64,000 bases of DNA from Pseudoips prasinana (GCA_951640165.1 OX621250.1:5146001-5210000), one strand, 5' to 3'; positions 12,551-27,500 are shown, counted from the stretch's first letter. Numbers and translations are program-made. Notes: generated from the sequence alone by a model not told the origin.

Positions 12551-15500
12551 GTAAGAATACTAGGTTACCGATGAATTGACTAATATCGTCTTTCCCGTAC
12601 TTTACTCAAGAATTCTGCTGACATCATGTGCGTTTAACAACAGTTTGACAACCCCATATTAAGCCACTGGGTGGGCAAAATCGTAGGGGTTGGCTAATTA
12701 ATTTAATTTATATTTAATTTATTTTTATACTAACATAGCTCTTTAAGATTAATTTACTAACAATACTATGGATGCAATTATCTGAAATAAATGTTTTAAT
12801 ATTATATTATTATTAACCTCCTGCCAAATATAAATTTTATAAGTTGAGAAAGTTTTAAAACACCCATCGACATTTGGCAGTATTCTTTGCCTTCAACAAT
12901 AAATCCAATAAAAAAAAAGAATTGGAAGGTGTTTCCAATCTTCCGGTCTTTCACATGCAACTGTGAACATATCAGCCGGCCATGTTTCTAGTAAATAAAG
13001 TCGATGGATGACACCTACATCATCGGAAAGGTTATTAGGAAGGGAGTCTTAAATTTGATCTGCCAGTGTGTATCTTTCGCCCGGATTTCTAGATAGTGCT
13101 GGTTCGAGACCCGCCGGACGATTAAATTTGTAACTTCCCATGTTTATTTTATGATTAGATTTATGCTTCGCATTGGGAATAATGCTATAAAATTAAAATG
13201 TAATACGTCCATCCATCCATACAAACTTAAGAGCGCTTTTCCTAACTAACCCTTCTGCCGAATATTGTACTAGATCAAATATGAATTCTATAAATTGAGA
13301 AAGATTTAGACACCTATCTATTACTGACCTCAGTAGTGTCATATATATTCAACTATAGACAGTACATATCCAACTTTATACATATTATTATATGCAAAGG
13401 TTGACTGGCAAAGAATGCCTTTAGCATAAGTCCACCTCTGTACATTTTTGTGCATGAAGTATAAAATTAAATAAAAAATAATAAATAAAGAGCTTCTTAC
13501 CTTTTGTTGAGCTCTGTCCATATATTGCACACCTTATTTTGAACTCTACGGTGTTGAATTAAAGTTCAACAAATCAATCAGTTAGGAACATAACTACTGT
13601 CCGATAAAGGGGTAACTAGGCAGAGGAATTCGATAGACAGAGGGGAGAGATAAAAATTTAACAATAAAAAATTGAACTTAAGAAAACTCCAGATAAAATA
13701 ATTATCCTTTTCGTAAATTTAGACGTTTATTCACTTATATTGACATCAGCAGTGTTTTTTTTTGCTGCATGCATGTGTCGAAACTTAAGTGCAGTATTCC
13801 ATTTTCATCCACCTATCTCTTGCCAACTAGGCAGAGAAATATGTACATTGAAATTTACCAATTCCTTGTCCGACCTCCGACTTCCGTTCCAAACTAACTT
13901 CGGAACTCATACATTAAGAATTACGAACGGAACATCAAAGAAAACCAAGAAACACTTTATACTCAGGCATAATAAATCTACGGCTGTTACGTATTATGAG
14001 ATGATCAGTTGGATAAAAACCTGTAATCTTGTCCCAGGTCCAACACAACCTCGGCAGTAGTAAAGAGTTCGCAGCTGTGATCATCTCAGCGCCATCTGCC
14101 GCCAACATCAAGGCTGGTCCAGTGAGGCTGCACGCCTGTGGCCCCAGACTAGCGCTGATCGCCTCCAGGCCGCCAGAGGTGGTCGCTTTATGGGACGTCA
14201 AACTACTCAGGTATGATATTTAGAAATTTAATAACCTTAGTTCTGTGAGCTGTTATTACTGCGTTCAAGATATTAATAGTCATAAATAATAATGTCCTCC
14301 TGGTCGATTTCCGCCACGGTGACCAGTCTCAATGGAGACTAACCATCTGGTCGGGATATAGGTATTGAGCGAAGTATAATATAATATATAATATCTGGGG
14401 ACAATGTCACTCAGATCATCCTAGCCCCAAACTAAGCAAAGCTTGTACTATGGGTACCAGGCGACGATATACATACTTATATAGATAGATAAATACATAA
14501 ATACATAGAAAACATCCATGACTCAGGAACAAATATTCGTGCTCATCACACAAATATTTGCACTTACCGGGATTCGAACCCAGGACCACCTGCTTCGTAG
14601 GGAGGAGCACTACCAACTAGGCTACGATGACCGTCCGTCCGAGTAGAGTGAACAAGTGTGTGGAAAGAGATCAGTTACAAGACCGATGGCTTTAGGTGGT
14701 CTCCGAGGCACGGGGGTGTGATACCGCTAATTTCTCCAGACTTCTGGCTGATATTGAAGTCACTTTAGCGATACCCGGGGTTTGGACCCAGGATGATTGT
14801 GACTCTGAGCTTGGGACTGGTCTAGTCTTGTAGCGAATACTATTGAAATACTTAACGGAATTTATTCAACACTTGGGTATTAACATACACTTGTCCTAGT
14901 CAAGCTTACAATGCAGTACATAAACATAGCCAATACAGTATTAAAGTAACAAAAAAATAATAATTTGTCCGTCCTAGCGGTCTTTGTTATTATTTTTTTT
15001 TATCTTTAAATAAATAACAAAAACTATTAAGCTATTATTCTTAAATGTAGTACTATAATGACATTAAAATAAAAAAAGAAGACAACGCGCAGTTGGCTAT
15101 CGCCGAAGGCTCTCAACAAGTAGCTTAATTTAAGCGAATAGAAAAACCGATAGATAATACCTACATCCTCCGGAAGGGTGTTAGCAAGGGAATCCTAAAT
15201 TTGATCTGCCAGCGTGTATCGTTCGTAGCTTAACGCAGAGCGCCTACCCCGGATTGGTAGATGGAGCAGGTTCGAGACCCGCCGGACGATTAAATTTATG
15301 ATTTCCCATTTTTGAGATTAGATAAACGCTTTGCATTGCGAATAATGCTATTAAATTCAAATTTAATTAATTTAAGCGACTAATACTGGAAGGAACCCTT
15401 GTAGGGTTCGGGCCACAGCTCAGGTGGGCGCTGAAGTAAAAAGACTGAAAATACTCGGAAATTAAAATGAGGGTGTGATCATTTACACGGGATCACCGAT

Positions 15501-18500
15501 CACTCGTTAAGGGGCCATTGCGATCCTTGCCGCCGAGGAACCTAACCTAGCTAACCTGTTCAATTCAATTCAATTCCTTTATTTACTGAATATAACTATA
15601 CATAAAAGGTTTTACAGGCATAATGAGGGATCAATCACATTCTGCCGAGTTCTCGGCGTGGAAATATAACATTTCATATTTAAGTAACAAGTTATAAGGC
15701 TACAATAAGAAATATATTAGGTCTTTACCTATGAAATTGCCGTTCTGCAGTACTGGCCATTTCAAATCAAAATAATTTTTGTTTGGCTAAGAATTCTAAT
15801 TTCAAATTAATTTTATTTTAAAAACATGGATTCTTTTTTCCAAAAGTAGTCATTTCTTTATTGATTAGTGTTACATTTTCATCGCATTTCAATCTTTTTC
15901 GTCATCATGGATACGTTAAAAATTCGAGTAATTATGGAATATGAGTACCGTCGTGGCAGCAACGCGGCACAAGCGGCACGCAACATCAACGACGTTTACG
16001 GAGCTAACACTACAAACCAACGCACCACCTGTTATTGGTTTGCTCGCTTCCGTTCTGGAAATTTCGACCTGAAAAATGAACCTCGCGGTCGTCCGAAGAC
16101 TTTGGTCGACAATGACGAATTAAAGGCGGTTGTGGAAGCTGATGATACACAATCTACGGCTGAATTAGCAGCAGCTTTCGACGTTAGCGTCAAAACAATA
16201 TTGGTCCATTTGCGTCAAATTGGCAAGGTAAAAAAGCTTGACAAATGGGTGCCCCACGAACTCAATGATCGCCAGCGCGAAGTACGCGTCGAGACGTGCC
16301 TTGCACTGCTCAACAGACACACAAATGAAGGAATTTTGAACCGCATTGTTACCTGCGATGAAAAATGGATTCTGTTTGATAACCGCAAGCGCTCAGCAAG
16401 TTGGTTGGATCCTGGTTCAGCACCTAAACAATGCCCTAAACGAAAACTTACCCCTAGAAAAGTGATGGTCACTGTTTGGTGGTCTAGCGCCGGTGTGATT
16501 CATCACAGCTTCTTACCAAACGGGGTGAGCATTACTGCAGATGTGTACTGTGAAGAACTGAGCACAATGATGGAGAAGCTGGCGCATCTCCAACCAGCAT
16601 TGGTCAATCGCTCGTCTCCGCTGCTCCTGCACGACAACGCGCGACCTCATACTGCACAGCAGACGGTCTCCAAGTTGCAAGAACTGGGGTTGGAAGCTCT
16701 CCGTCATCCGCCCTACTCACCAGACCTTGCGCCTACAGACTACTACTTTTTCCAGAATTTGGATAACTTCTTGGCGGGAAAAAAATTCAATACCCGAGAG
16801 GCAGTACAAAATGCCTTTGAAGAATTTGTTGCCTCCCGTCCAGCTGATTTCTTTAAGAAGGGCATCAATAAACTGCCACTGCGATGGCAAAGATGCATTG
16901 ATTGCATGGGTGATTACTTCGATTAATACAAATAAAAAAATTCATGAAAAAAATTCGTTTAAATTTTTTCATACAAAACGGCAATTTCATAGGTAAAGAC
17001 CTATTATTAATACAATCAATTAAATTATTAACACATTGTTTAACAAAGTTCTTGAAAAAAGACGTGGGGCACTCGGAGACTGCCGCGGTAAAGCTATTGC
17101 ATAGCATTTTTTATCAACTTATGCAATTATAATTATTTATTTATTTTATAATACTGCATTTGTGATAATAATAATAAAATGAATGTATATATTGTACTAA
17201 CTCATTTTCTTTCACTATTTTTTCGTGACTTTCTTCATTAATAAATGCACTTTGTTTATTCATATTTAAAACACTTTGTACACAAATTATACGAGTACAG
17301 ATATTCACTAGTGTACGTAGATGATAAATACCTATACACCTATATACTTTCTCACAAACAGCTGATTACGGTATTTCAAAAAGTCATTAAAAGTTCTAGT
17401 ATTTATCGAAAGATGGCGGTCGGAGTGGGGGGTATTAGGTTTTTTCGTTACGGAATTTCTGGATTCGGTCCCCACGCTCAAGGCCCGCGATAGAAGCTAT
17501 GCAATAGCTTAAAAATAAAGGGTTAACCTCTAAAACTTATTCACATCAATATCCCTTTAGTCCTGATAAACAACATTCCGCAACGCCCACAAAAAATCGC
17601 TTTAGATATATTCGAAAAGTTTACTTGGAATAAATGTCATCCAATGTTCCATCTCCAGTTTAACTCAACTGGTAAGCCTTGGAAGTTCAGTCGCTAATCT
17701 TTTACGCGTTCCTGAAAAATGTCCCCAATAATTTACCAGGTGATTCTAGGGCTACCAACTATATGCGGGCCGGTTGGCGTGCTTTTTGAAAGAAAAAGAA
17801 AGAAAGAAAGAAAAGAGGAAGAAAGATTTTATATACTTAACTATACCTGCCTACCTAACTATACTGCTGTGTGGTGACGGCGACAAATATCAGAATCAGA
17901 ATATCATCACCCCATCTCATCCCGTGGGGGGCGTAGAAGTCGACCCGAGGGAATATCTACCAGAGGATGGGCAGCAGCTTCCTTCTGATTACTATGACCA
18001 TCTTACTGCGATCGCCAACCCGTCTGCCAAGCGTGGCGATTATGGCATATCCCCTCAAGACCGATTCTTGAGGGAGGCTGGTCCAGCAGTGGACTTATTT
18101 AGCTGTAATGATGATGATGAACTATACCTGTTCTCGCTATCTTTGTTTATTTCTTTGTTTAAAGTAGGTAGTATATATCGGTGTTGATTTTAATGTTTTT
18201 TTATGTTGTGTCTAATAAAACTTTTTTCTTTCTTTCTTTGCTTAGTAAATGCTTGCTTTTAACGCCGCAGGTCTGGTTTCGGCATCCAGGACAGATATTT
18301 GTGTGACATGTCTGTTTGTCCTTTGAAAAAATAAAGGGTTAACCTCTAAAATTTGTTCACATCAATATCCCTTTAGTCCTGATAAACAACATTCCGCAAC
18401 ACCCACAAAAAATCGCTTTAGATATATTCGAAAAGTTTACTTTGAACAAATGTCATCCAAAGTTCCATCTCCAGTTTAACTTAACTGGTAAGCCTTGGAA

Positions 18501-21500
18501 GTTCAGTCGCTAATCTTTTACGCGTTCCTGAAAAATGTCCTCAATAATTTACCAGGTGATTCTAGGGCTACCAAAAATTGGCGGGCCGATTGGCGTGCTT
18601 TTTGAAAGAAAAAGAAAGAAAAAAGAAAGAAAGTTTTTATGTACTTAACTATACTTGTTCTCGCTATCTTTGTTTATTTCTTTGTTTAAAGTAGGTAGTA
18701 TATATCGGTGTTGATTTTAATGTTTTTTTATGTCGTGTCTAATAAAACTTTTTCTTTCTTTCTTTGCTTAGTAAATGCTTGCTTTTAACGCCGCAGGTCG
18801 TGGTTTCGGCATCTAGGACAGATATTTGTGTGACATGTCTGTTTGTCCTGAGTCTGGGTGTAATTATCTATATAAGTATGTATTTACAAAAGAAAAGTAG
18901 GTATATGAAATATATCGGTTATCTGATTTCCACAGTACGAGCTCTGCTTAGTCTGGGATCAAAAATCAAAACAAAATCAAAAGCAATTATTTTAAATTAT
19001 TCTGGGTTGGAGGGCACTCTATACACTACGATTCTAAGACAAAGTTGTTTTTATTATATCTCAAAAACTGTCGACCATGTATAATTACCGTGAAACGTAA
19101 CGTAAATTTACTTAAGACAAATATTTCGTAAATCTAGTCGTACTTTATTAGCTGCGCCCCGCGGTTTTACCGGCGTTAAACTTCATTAATTATAGCCTAT
19201 CTGTTATTCGTATATATAAGGTATATTACTATAAAGTTTCATCAAAATCCGTTCGGTAGTTTTTGGGTGAAGAAGCAACTAACACATTCGCAAACTTTCG
19301 CCTTTATAATACTAGCTGTGCCCCGCAGCTTTACCCGCGTTAAACTTTATAAATTATAGCATATGAGTTAATCTAGGGTGTCAGCTAACTCCATACTAAA
19401 GTTAATTGAAATCGCTCCAGCCATTTAGACGTGAAGAAGTAACTAACATACACACCCACACAGTCACACACTCACAAACTGTCGCCTTCATAATATTAGT
19501 GTGAAGTGTGATAGGAAGGCAATGTCAGGTAATATCATTACAGTACACACTACGAGGCTTCCGGCGACTGGGACCGCAATTAACTAGGACCGCGGTCCCA
19601 GTCGCCGGATCCGTAAAAATTAAATATTTTTCTTCCAGCGACTGGGACCACTCATAGCTAACTTAAAAAAATCTATTATTCAAGCCCAAATCGGTACAGT
19701 CAAACGAAAAAAATTCTAAATTATTTATATGAATATCATTGACTCGTTCTAGATATGATTTTATCCTATGCGCTTAGTAATAGCTAGCCCGTTTTTACAT
19801 AATTCACACATGCAGGTAAACACACACAAAGGGAATAGCATTGTATGATGGTATAATCCCTCTCTAACTCGAGTCCGTTTTGCCTGTCGATTTCAAGGTC
19901 AGGTAGCCCTTTTGTTATAAACGGGAAATTTTGCATCGCCCGATGACAGGCTCGGCCAATCACTAACAAGAAGCTTATCAGTTTAAGAAAGTGAAGTTTT
20001 GTATCAGACAGTGTCGTATTAGATCATTGTAAGATACTGCGCTGAATATTTGTTGCAAATTGTGTGATGTGAGTGGTGGTGTAGTGACTTCATTTAATAG
20101 TTTTCAGGTATGTAAAACAATTTTTTATTAACTTATTTATAAACAAAACAAGCTAATAGGGGGGTAAACGACGTGGTTAGAAATATTTTTACTTTAAATT
20201 GCTTCTGATCTTTGATGAGACTTTTAAATATCACTGTACTATACATGCAGATGTTGGAAGTAATGAAGACTACGTAAATGTTGTTCCAGTAGCTTATGCA
20301 CTTCTACCTGATAAGAAGACATCTACGTATAAGTTGCTTTTTGAACTCATAAAAAGCCAGATACCCGAATGGGAGCCGGCTGTAATTACCATGGACTTCG
20401 AAGTTTCATCAATACAAGCGGTCAAAAACTTTTTCCCTGGTGTGAAAATAGTAGGTTGCTTTTATCATTTCAAAAAAAGTTTGTGGCGTAAAGCGAAGGA
20501 ATTGGGCGTCGACAAAACTCAACCAGGAAAAGATCATGTTCGGCTATGTTCGGCTCTTTCTCATCTCCCACTAGATATGGTCACCGATGGCTGGTTGTAT
20601 GTCATGGAAGAGTCGCCAATTAGTGCAGAAATTACAAACTTTAATGAGTACTTTGTACAAACATGGCTAGAAAATTCAATACTCGCAGGTACATTTACTA
20701 CTTATGGGGAATTAAACAAAACAAATAATGCTGTCGAGCAATGGAATAGTCACATTAGAAAGTACATCAAACCAAAGCCAAACATTGCCCAGTTGCTGCA
20801 CGGACTCCTAAAAGATATGAAATACTATTCTGGAACATTAAAAAATCCTAACGGTATCCAAATATCGAAGAGGAAGCATTCTTCGATTGCTAAGATGAAA
20901 AAAAATTATGATTCTGTTAAAGACTTACTTAATTGTAAAATAAGTATCGGCTATTTTTTGGAGAGATTACGATAAACATTGACTCCGGATATGGGTATAA
21001 TTGATCTATATATATATACATATAATATGTAGGTTTAAAGTCCTTATATAATTTGACTGATTCTGTGACGCCATGACGGCCATTTTAAACTAACTGTGAT
21101 TTATGTTATTTTTTATTAATATTTACGGTACCACAAAGACTGATTTTGTGATAAATAATTACTTACTGATTGTTAATTGTTTGAAAATTGTTGATTATTA
21201 TTATAAGCACGAATTATGTGAATCTTTTTGTTAAGTATATTTTAAATAACAGAACAGACCACTGTTCTGTTATTTAAAATATACTTAAAGGGTGTTTTAA
21301 ATTTATAACATTATTTTTATATTTTAACACAGTTAAGGCTGATTTTGTGATAATTACTTACTTGACTGATTTTGTGTGAAGCCATAACGGCCATTTTAAA
21401 CTAATTGTGATTGACATAGTACCCACGTTTATAATTTTTATTGTGATTTATGTTATTTTTTTTTATTATATTTACGGTACCACTTAAAGGCTGATTTTGT

Positions 21501-24500
21501 GATAAATAATTACTTTCTGATTGTTAATTGTTTGAAAATTGTTGATTATTATTATAAGCACGATTCATGTTATTTTTTTTTATTATTGTTAGCATGATTT
21601 TTATATTTTAACATTAACATGATTTTCGTGTATGTTTTTATTACGAAGGTTTTAAATAACAGAACTGTAGTCAAAGGCTGTTTGTTTTTATATCAATAAA
21701 TGATGTTTTTAAATCAAAAAGGATTTTTCTTCAATTATTACATCTAAAAAATTTTTCGTTTGACTGTACATTTTTTGATTTCGTTATCATTTATGAATGG
21801 TCCCAGTCGCCGGAAGAAAATTATTTCATTTTCACGCATCCGGCGATTGGGACCGCGGTCCTAGTTAATTGCGGTCCCAGTCGCCGGAAGCCTCCACACT
21901 ACACACCATGTTGAAGAATTAATAACGTCTTCAGAATTATAATTTTTTTTATATATATATACATATATATTATAAGGAAAAGAACTGCATCGATGATGAG
22001 TAGGGTCCGTAATAGCACCAATGCTGTCCTGAAAATGTTAGCGTGCAAGATTGACAGCCCTTTTATCGTGTACTGCGCAGGTGTACACCTGCACAGAAAT
22101 AGAAGATAATAATTGGTTTTGTTTACTAACAAATTACTAACCCTTTTTTGTATTTATTTATATGTACTACTAACAACCCGTACTAACCCTAGTTTCGTAA
22201 TTTAATTATGGACTATATCTGTCATTGTACATATATGTCTGAAATAAAGATTAAATTAAAAAAAAAAAAATTAAAATTACACAATTCAAACACAAACATG
22301 TATTATTCGTTTTTAACTACTGGGCTACATCAACCATTACATTAAATCCATTTTACAGTCGACGTTGGTTTAGAAAATGAAAACATGACGTTGTTTAGGC
22401 CACATCCCGGACGTCTGGTGTTGCCAGCCCTAGAGCCCGGCCATTACGTGGTAAAGTTTGACCCAGTTGCGAGGACTTGTTCGCAAAGGTATCTAGGCGG
22501 AGTTAATTGTGCGAAACAGATAAAAGTCACATTGATTACGATGGAAGGTTTGTAATTACGAATTTTTAATTGGTGTCCCCAAAGATTATTGGACAATCGA
22601 AAATTCCAGACCATGAGCATTACTGAAACATTAGAAGAAATCCTTTCTTCGCGACTGGAGTTTAATTTATGAGTAACTAGCTGTGCCCCTCGGTTTTGCC
22701 CGCGTTAAAGTTTATAAATTACAGCCTATGTGTTAATCCAGGGTGTCAGCTAACTCCATACCATATGAAATGAAATGAAATTTATTCAGCACTTAGGTAT
22801 TAACATACACTTGTACTTGTTAAGCTCACAATGCAGTACATAAACCAAGTGGATAGTATTAAAGTTACAAAAAATAATAATTAGTCCGTCCGTGTGGTTT
22901 GTTTTATCGCATATATTTTCTGAAATCCTGAAATAAATAACAAGTTACTAATATATTATTTTGAAATTTAGTTCTACTATATTAAAATTAAAGAATGGAA
23001 GACTAAAGCAAAAAGACGAAATTCTAAATGAGGGTGTGATCACAAATTTTATCAAAATTGCTTCAGCCATTTAGACGTGAAGAAGTAACAAACATACACA
23101 CTCACACATTCACCTACTTTCGCCTTTAATATTAGTAGGATTACCAGGTGCTCTTACCGGTCTGTTTGTAATTAGCGAGGAAACTAGGCTCGTGGTCAGT
23201 CCATAGATGGGTGATCTCCAAAGTGGTTTAATTTGTGAGCGGCTCCGTACTTCGGAGCGCGCGTTTAAATATAGTTCCTCGATCTCTGACAACAGTCCTT
23301 AACCAGAGGCTTATTGGGTGGCTCTGATACTGTTTGGAGTTAGAGCCTAGAGCCTAGTTGGTAGTGCTCCTGCCTACGAAGCTGGTGGTCCTGGGTTCGA
23401 ATCCCGGTAAGTGCAAATATTTGTGTGATGAGCACGAATATTTGTTTCTGAGTCATGGATGTTTTCTATGTATTTAAGTATTTATCTATCTATATACGTA
23501 TGTATATCGTCGCCTGGTACCCATAGTACAAGCTTTGCTTAGTATGGGCCAAGGATGGTCTGTGTTACATTGTCCCCAGATATTATTATTTGTGCATTGC
23601 ATGGACAATTGGTACGCTTCTTATTTATAATTTTTAAGTCAGTTCGCAATCCGCCAGCGACCGAGCTCAATTACCACTTTACTATTTAACCATAATTTAC
23701 CATAAATCATTTAATTATTATCTAAAATTTATAAAGTACGAGCGGCCCGGTACGTGCGTCGCTACCTATAAGGCATAGTAATAAAAAAAATATTATTAAG
23801 TTCATTTAATCAAACAAAAAAAAAATTAAAATTGCTGCGCTAGTAAAAACTACGATTTTACACTATTTCAAGACTTTTTTAAATTTTACTAACTCTACTA
23901 CTCTCTTCCACGAATAATTCAAGACCAAAATTAACCAAATCGGTAAAGGCGTTGTTGAGTTATAACATTACAACGAAAAGTGGCATTGATTTTTATATAT
24001 ATAGATTAATTGACCATTTCAGTTTATATTACCAGTGTACTACAAGTGTAAACCATTAGATCTTAGTTTTGAATACAATAGTTTTTGACCATTAAAGTCA
24101 GTGTTTTTAATAAACCATTAAAACCAATAAGGAGCTCGCAACTCGCTACAGATACAATAAGCACTTCACCCGGCACTGCTCCTACGATATAGTTATCGTA
24201 GGAGCAGTGACGGGTGAAGCAGTAAAAGCCTCCTAGGCTATTAGTCCAAGAGCTGGCACGCATTTTTGGGTAGGTATTTGAGGCAAGCTGAAAACTTGTC
24301 CTATAGCTCTTCAGACACACCCCAACACGGAACTGCAGACCTGGCTGGCGGGTAGCGGGTCTAAACCAACCCCTAAATTTTTGATTTTTTTTTTATCCAA
24401 ATATGTATTTGAGGCAAGCTGAAATTTTGATATGTTGTAGTTTAATGTTTATACAATACTTTAATAACATTCAAGTTGCCTCAAATACATTTTTTAGATT

Positions 24501-27500
24501 TTTTTGCAAAATATTTTTGCACACGCCTGGCAGTGCTAAAGACCCGACAGAATCGCCTGTCTTTTTTTTTGTATTGTATAAACATTAAACTACAACATAT
24601 CAAAATTTCAGCTTGCCTCAAATACATTATTTGGTTAAAAAAAAAAACTAAAATTTAGAGGTTGGTTTAGACCCGCTACCCGCCTGCCAGGTCTGCAGTT
24701 CCGTGTTGGGGTATGTCTGAAGAGTTATAGGACAAGTTTTCAGCTTGCCTCAAATACCTACCCAAAGCTCTCCTACTATATCTATAAACGTAGATATTAA
24801 AGAAGTGACATCTATTGTAGTAAGTGTTAAACTGATATCCCCAGAAAACGTAGGTATCTTAGAAATATTTTAAAAAGTTACAAAGGGTGATTATTACGGT
24901 CCACCTAACTTTTTCAGTATTTTACAAGCCTATTAAAATAAAAGAAGTTCCAAACTAATGAAAGTAAAAACAAAAAGTGACCGTAATGAACTCTTTTAAA
25001 TCTTGAGTTAACCTGAACAACCCTGAACAAAGACTTACCCCGGGGAAAAAGTAACTTAACATTATAATAAGCTATCACAAGTCATTAAAACTCGTATTTA
25101 GCTGAACAATTCAACAATTATGAGTACGGCCGCGGCAGCCATTTTGAAGAAAAAAATTCCCGCCGTTTTAACGACTTACAACTTTTGACCGAGATTCAAA
25201 TTGAGTTCAAGTTTCTGTATTATAAAAGTATTTTATATATATGTTTTATTCTTAGTGTATTTCGTTGATCAAATACTTTCTGATAATATAATAATCAATC
25301 ACAGGCGAGTCAGACTTGCGCAAGAATGGTGCCGTAGAAATATTTATAGTATTTTGTGTTTATTTTACAAACTTATAAATAACATTAAATAGTCATAATT
25401 ATGGACTGGGATCAGATGGCCATGCGTGAATAATGTATTCACGCATGGCCATCTGATCCCAAACTAAGCAGAACTTGTACTATGGAAACCAGATAACTGA
25501 TATAGGTACTACACATACTTAATACTTACCCACTACTTTTCTTTTGTAAATACATACACCTGGATTCAGGACGAAAAGACAAGTTGATGCACACAAATAT
25601 CTGTCCTGGGTGGGAATCGAACCCACGACCTGCAGCGTGAAAGGCAAGCGTTTACCAACCACGGCAACTGGCCCGTCAATCGTACTGTATTCATTATAAT
25701 TTGATACTTCCACGCATACCTGAGGAAAACTGTTTTTTTCAGTTCAGACAGATATACGAATAGATGGACAACGAAATGAGAGATAAGGGGTTCTTTTTTC
25801 TTAAGTACGGAACTCTAGAAATGAGCGCAAAAAGTAAAGACATTATTTATTGTGTAAGATAAGTTAATGTGTTAAAATTTGAGGTTATCTTCCAAGTTGC
25901 GCGGGAAAATGCAAACGAGGTCAAACTCCGCGTACAGGCAGAAATGTCTTGTTCATTTCAGGAGTTTTCATTCGAAAACGACTGAACTAACAAACAATGT
26001 CTGATGTTCTACATTTTTGCAAGTGGGTCGTCGAAATAATTACACAGTCATTTTATACGTGCACTCTTTGCTCTCCTTGAAAAGGTACCATAGTGTATTT
26101 TTTTTCTTTTTTTTTTTACAAAATGACAACGCCCGCACGGGATATTAAATCCGAGTATGGCGTGGGACTTTAGAAAATATGCAACTCACATTTATAAAGC
26201 CCACTCAGACTCGACACAACTATACAAGGTATAACATAAATCTTGTACAAAATTAAGAGAAAGATCCTGTTCATAAATACGAAATTCTTTGTTTAAATAT
26301 TTAATGTGTCAGGTGTTTGTTATTTCTATATGGAAATATATATGTTAAAGTGTTACTTGTTGTTTAGTTCCATAGGCAAATTGTCCTTCGCCCATATACA
26401 AGATGTCGCTAAAATTATATATTTTCAAAGCAAATAGTAGACCCGAATAAGCTGGTGTGAAGTTACAATAACTCGAAAATGAAGGGGCATGTCCCCGCTT
26501 AGAAATTGATTGGGACGATATAATTACATTATGAACGCTTATTCTAAGATGGCTATAAAGATACAGATTCGAATATCTTTTTATTGACGCTTAAAAATGT
26601 AAAGTCACATTATCATCATCAGCATGCCATCGTCCACAGTTGCACATAGGCCTTCCCAAAGCACCAGCGCCATCTGTGTACTAGCTACCCCCTACCTGCG
26701 GTTGACAACTCGTATACCAACCACGGTGACTACGGGGAAACCAAAAATGGCAATGTTATAGAAAACTTCGTCCAGCAGTTAACGTCATCAGGCTGCTGAT
26801 GATATTATTATTATTATTTTAATTAGGGCTTGATGCCTTGTTGGCATCTTGCTACCTCAACCATTTCAGATTTATCGTAGTAGAGCTGTGTTGGAGTTCA
26901 CCGCTTAATCCTATAGCTTTAATAAACTTCCAGATTGATTTTGCAGTGAGTGTTTGTATCTCTTCCGGTAGCATGATATGCTGTCCCAAGTAGATACTTC
27001 TGTAACGCATTAGTGGTGCAACGAGCACAAAATGTGCATTGGAGTTTCCTCTGATTCTTGGCAGAATCTGCAAATTCAGGGGAGTGGGGGGGCGCCGGAC
27101 CGGATGCTCATTGAGTATAGACGGGATGTACACCGGCGCGTACTAATACAGTGGCGCGCACGACTTGAGTTGCGCCTGAACGCGTGCCAACGTGCCGTTG
27201 GTGCTATCCTGCCTCACCTCGAGGCCTGGGTGGGAAGGAAGGGTGGTTACGTCACCTACAGACTGACTCAGATACTCACCGGACACGGGTGTTTCGGTGA
27301 GTATCTGAGCCGGATCGGCCGAGAAGTGACGACACATTGTCACCACTGCGGAAGCGACCTGGACTCGGCCCAGCATACGCTGGAAGAGTGCCCGGCTTGG
27401 GAAGCCGAGAGGCGAGTCCTGGTCGCAGCGATCGGACGGGATCTATCCCCACCAGCGATCGTAGGCGCGATGCTGGCGGGTGACAAATGGGACGCCGTGG

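Larger units (their letters stand above)
17506..18860 (+). repeat. Tandem segmental duplication, two units
   Basis: Unit 1 (about 17506-18329) and unit 2 (about 18330-18860) both start AAAAATAAAGGGTTAACCTC (one base different) and stay near-identical through CGCTTTAGATATATTCGAAA and the interrupted SINE. Unit 1 is longer because of the LINE insertion. Confidence 0.82.

Noticed and set aside
22359..22547. Alternative cassette exon of Dok-7
   Set aside because: Dok-7 exons on either side need phase 2; this segment is phase 1-1 and would shift the frame.
23343..23420. tRNA gene-like A and B boxes (also at 4589, 5976, 30434, 32129, 38862, 52098, 61853)
   Set aside because: Each is followed by a conserved SINE body and repeated in the window; heads do not fold as complete tRNAs.
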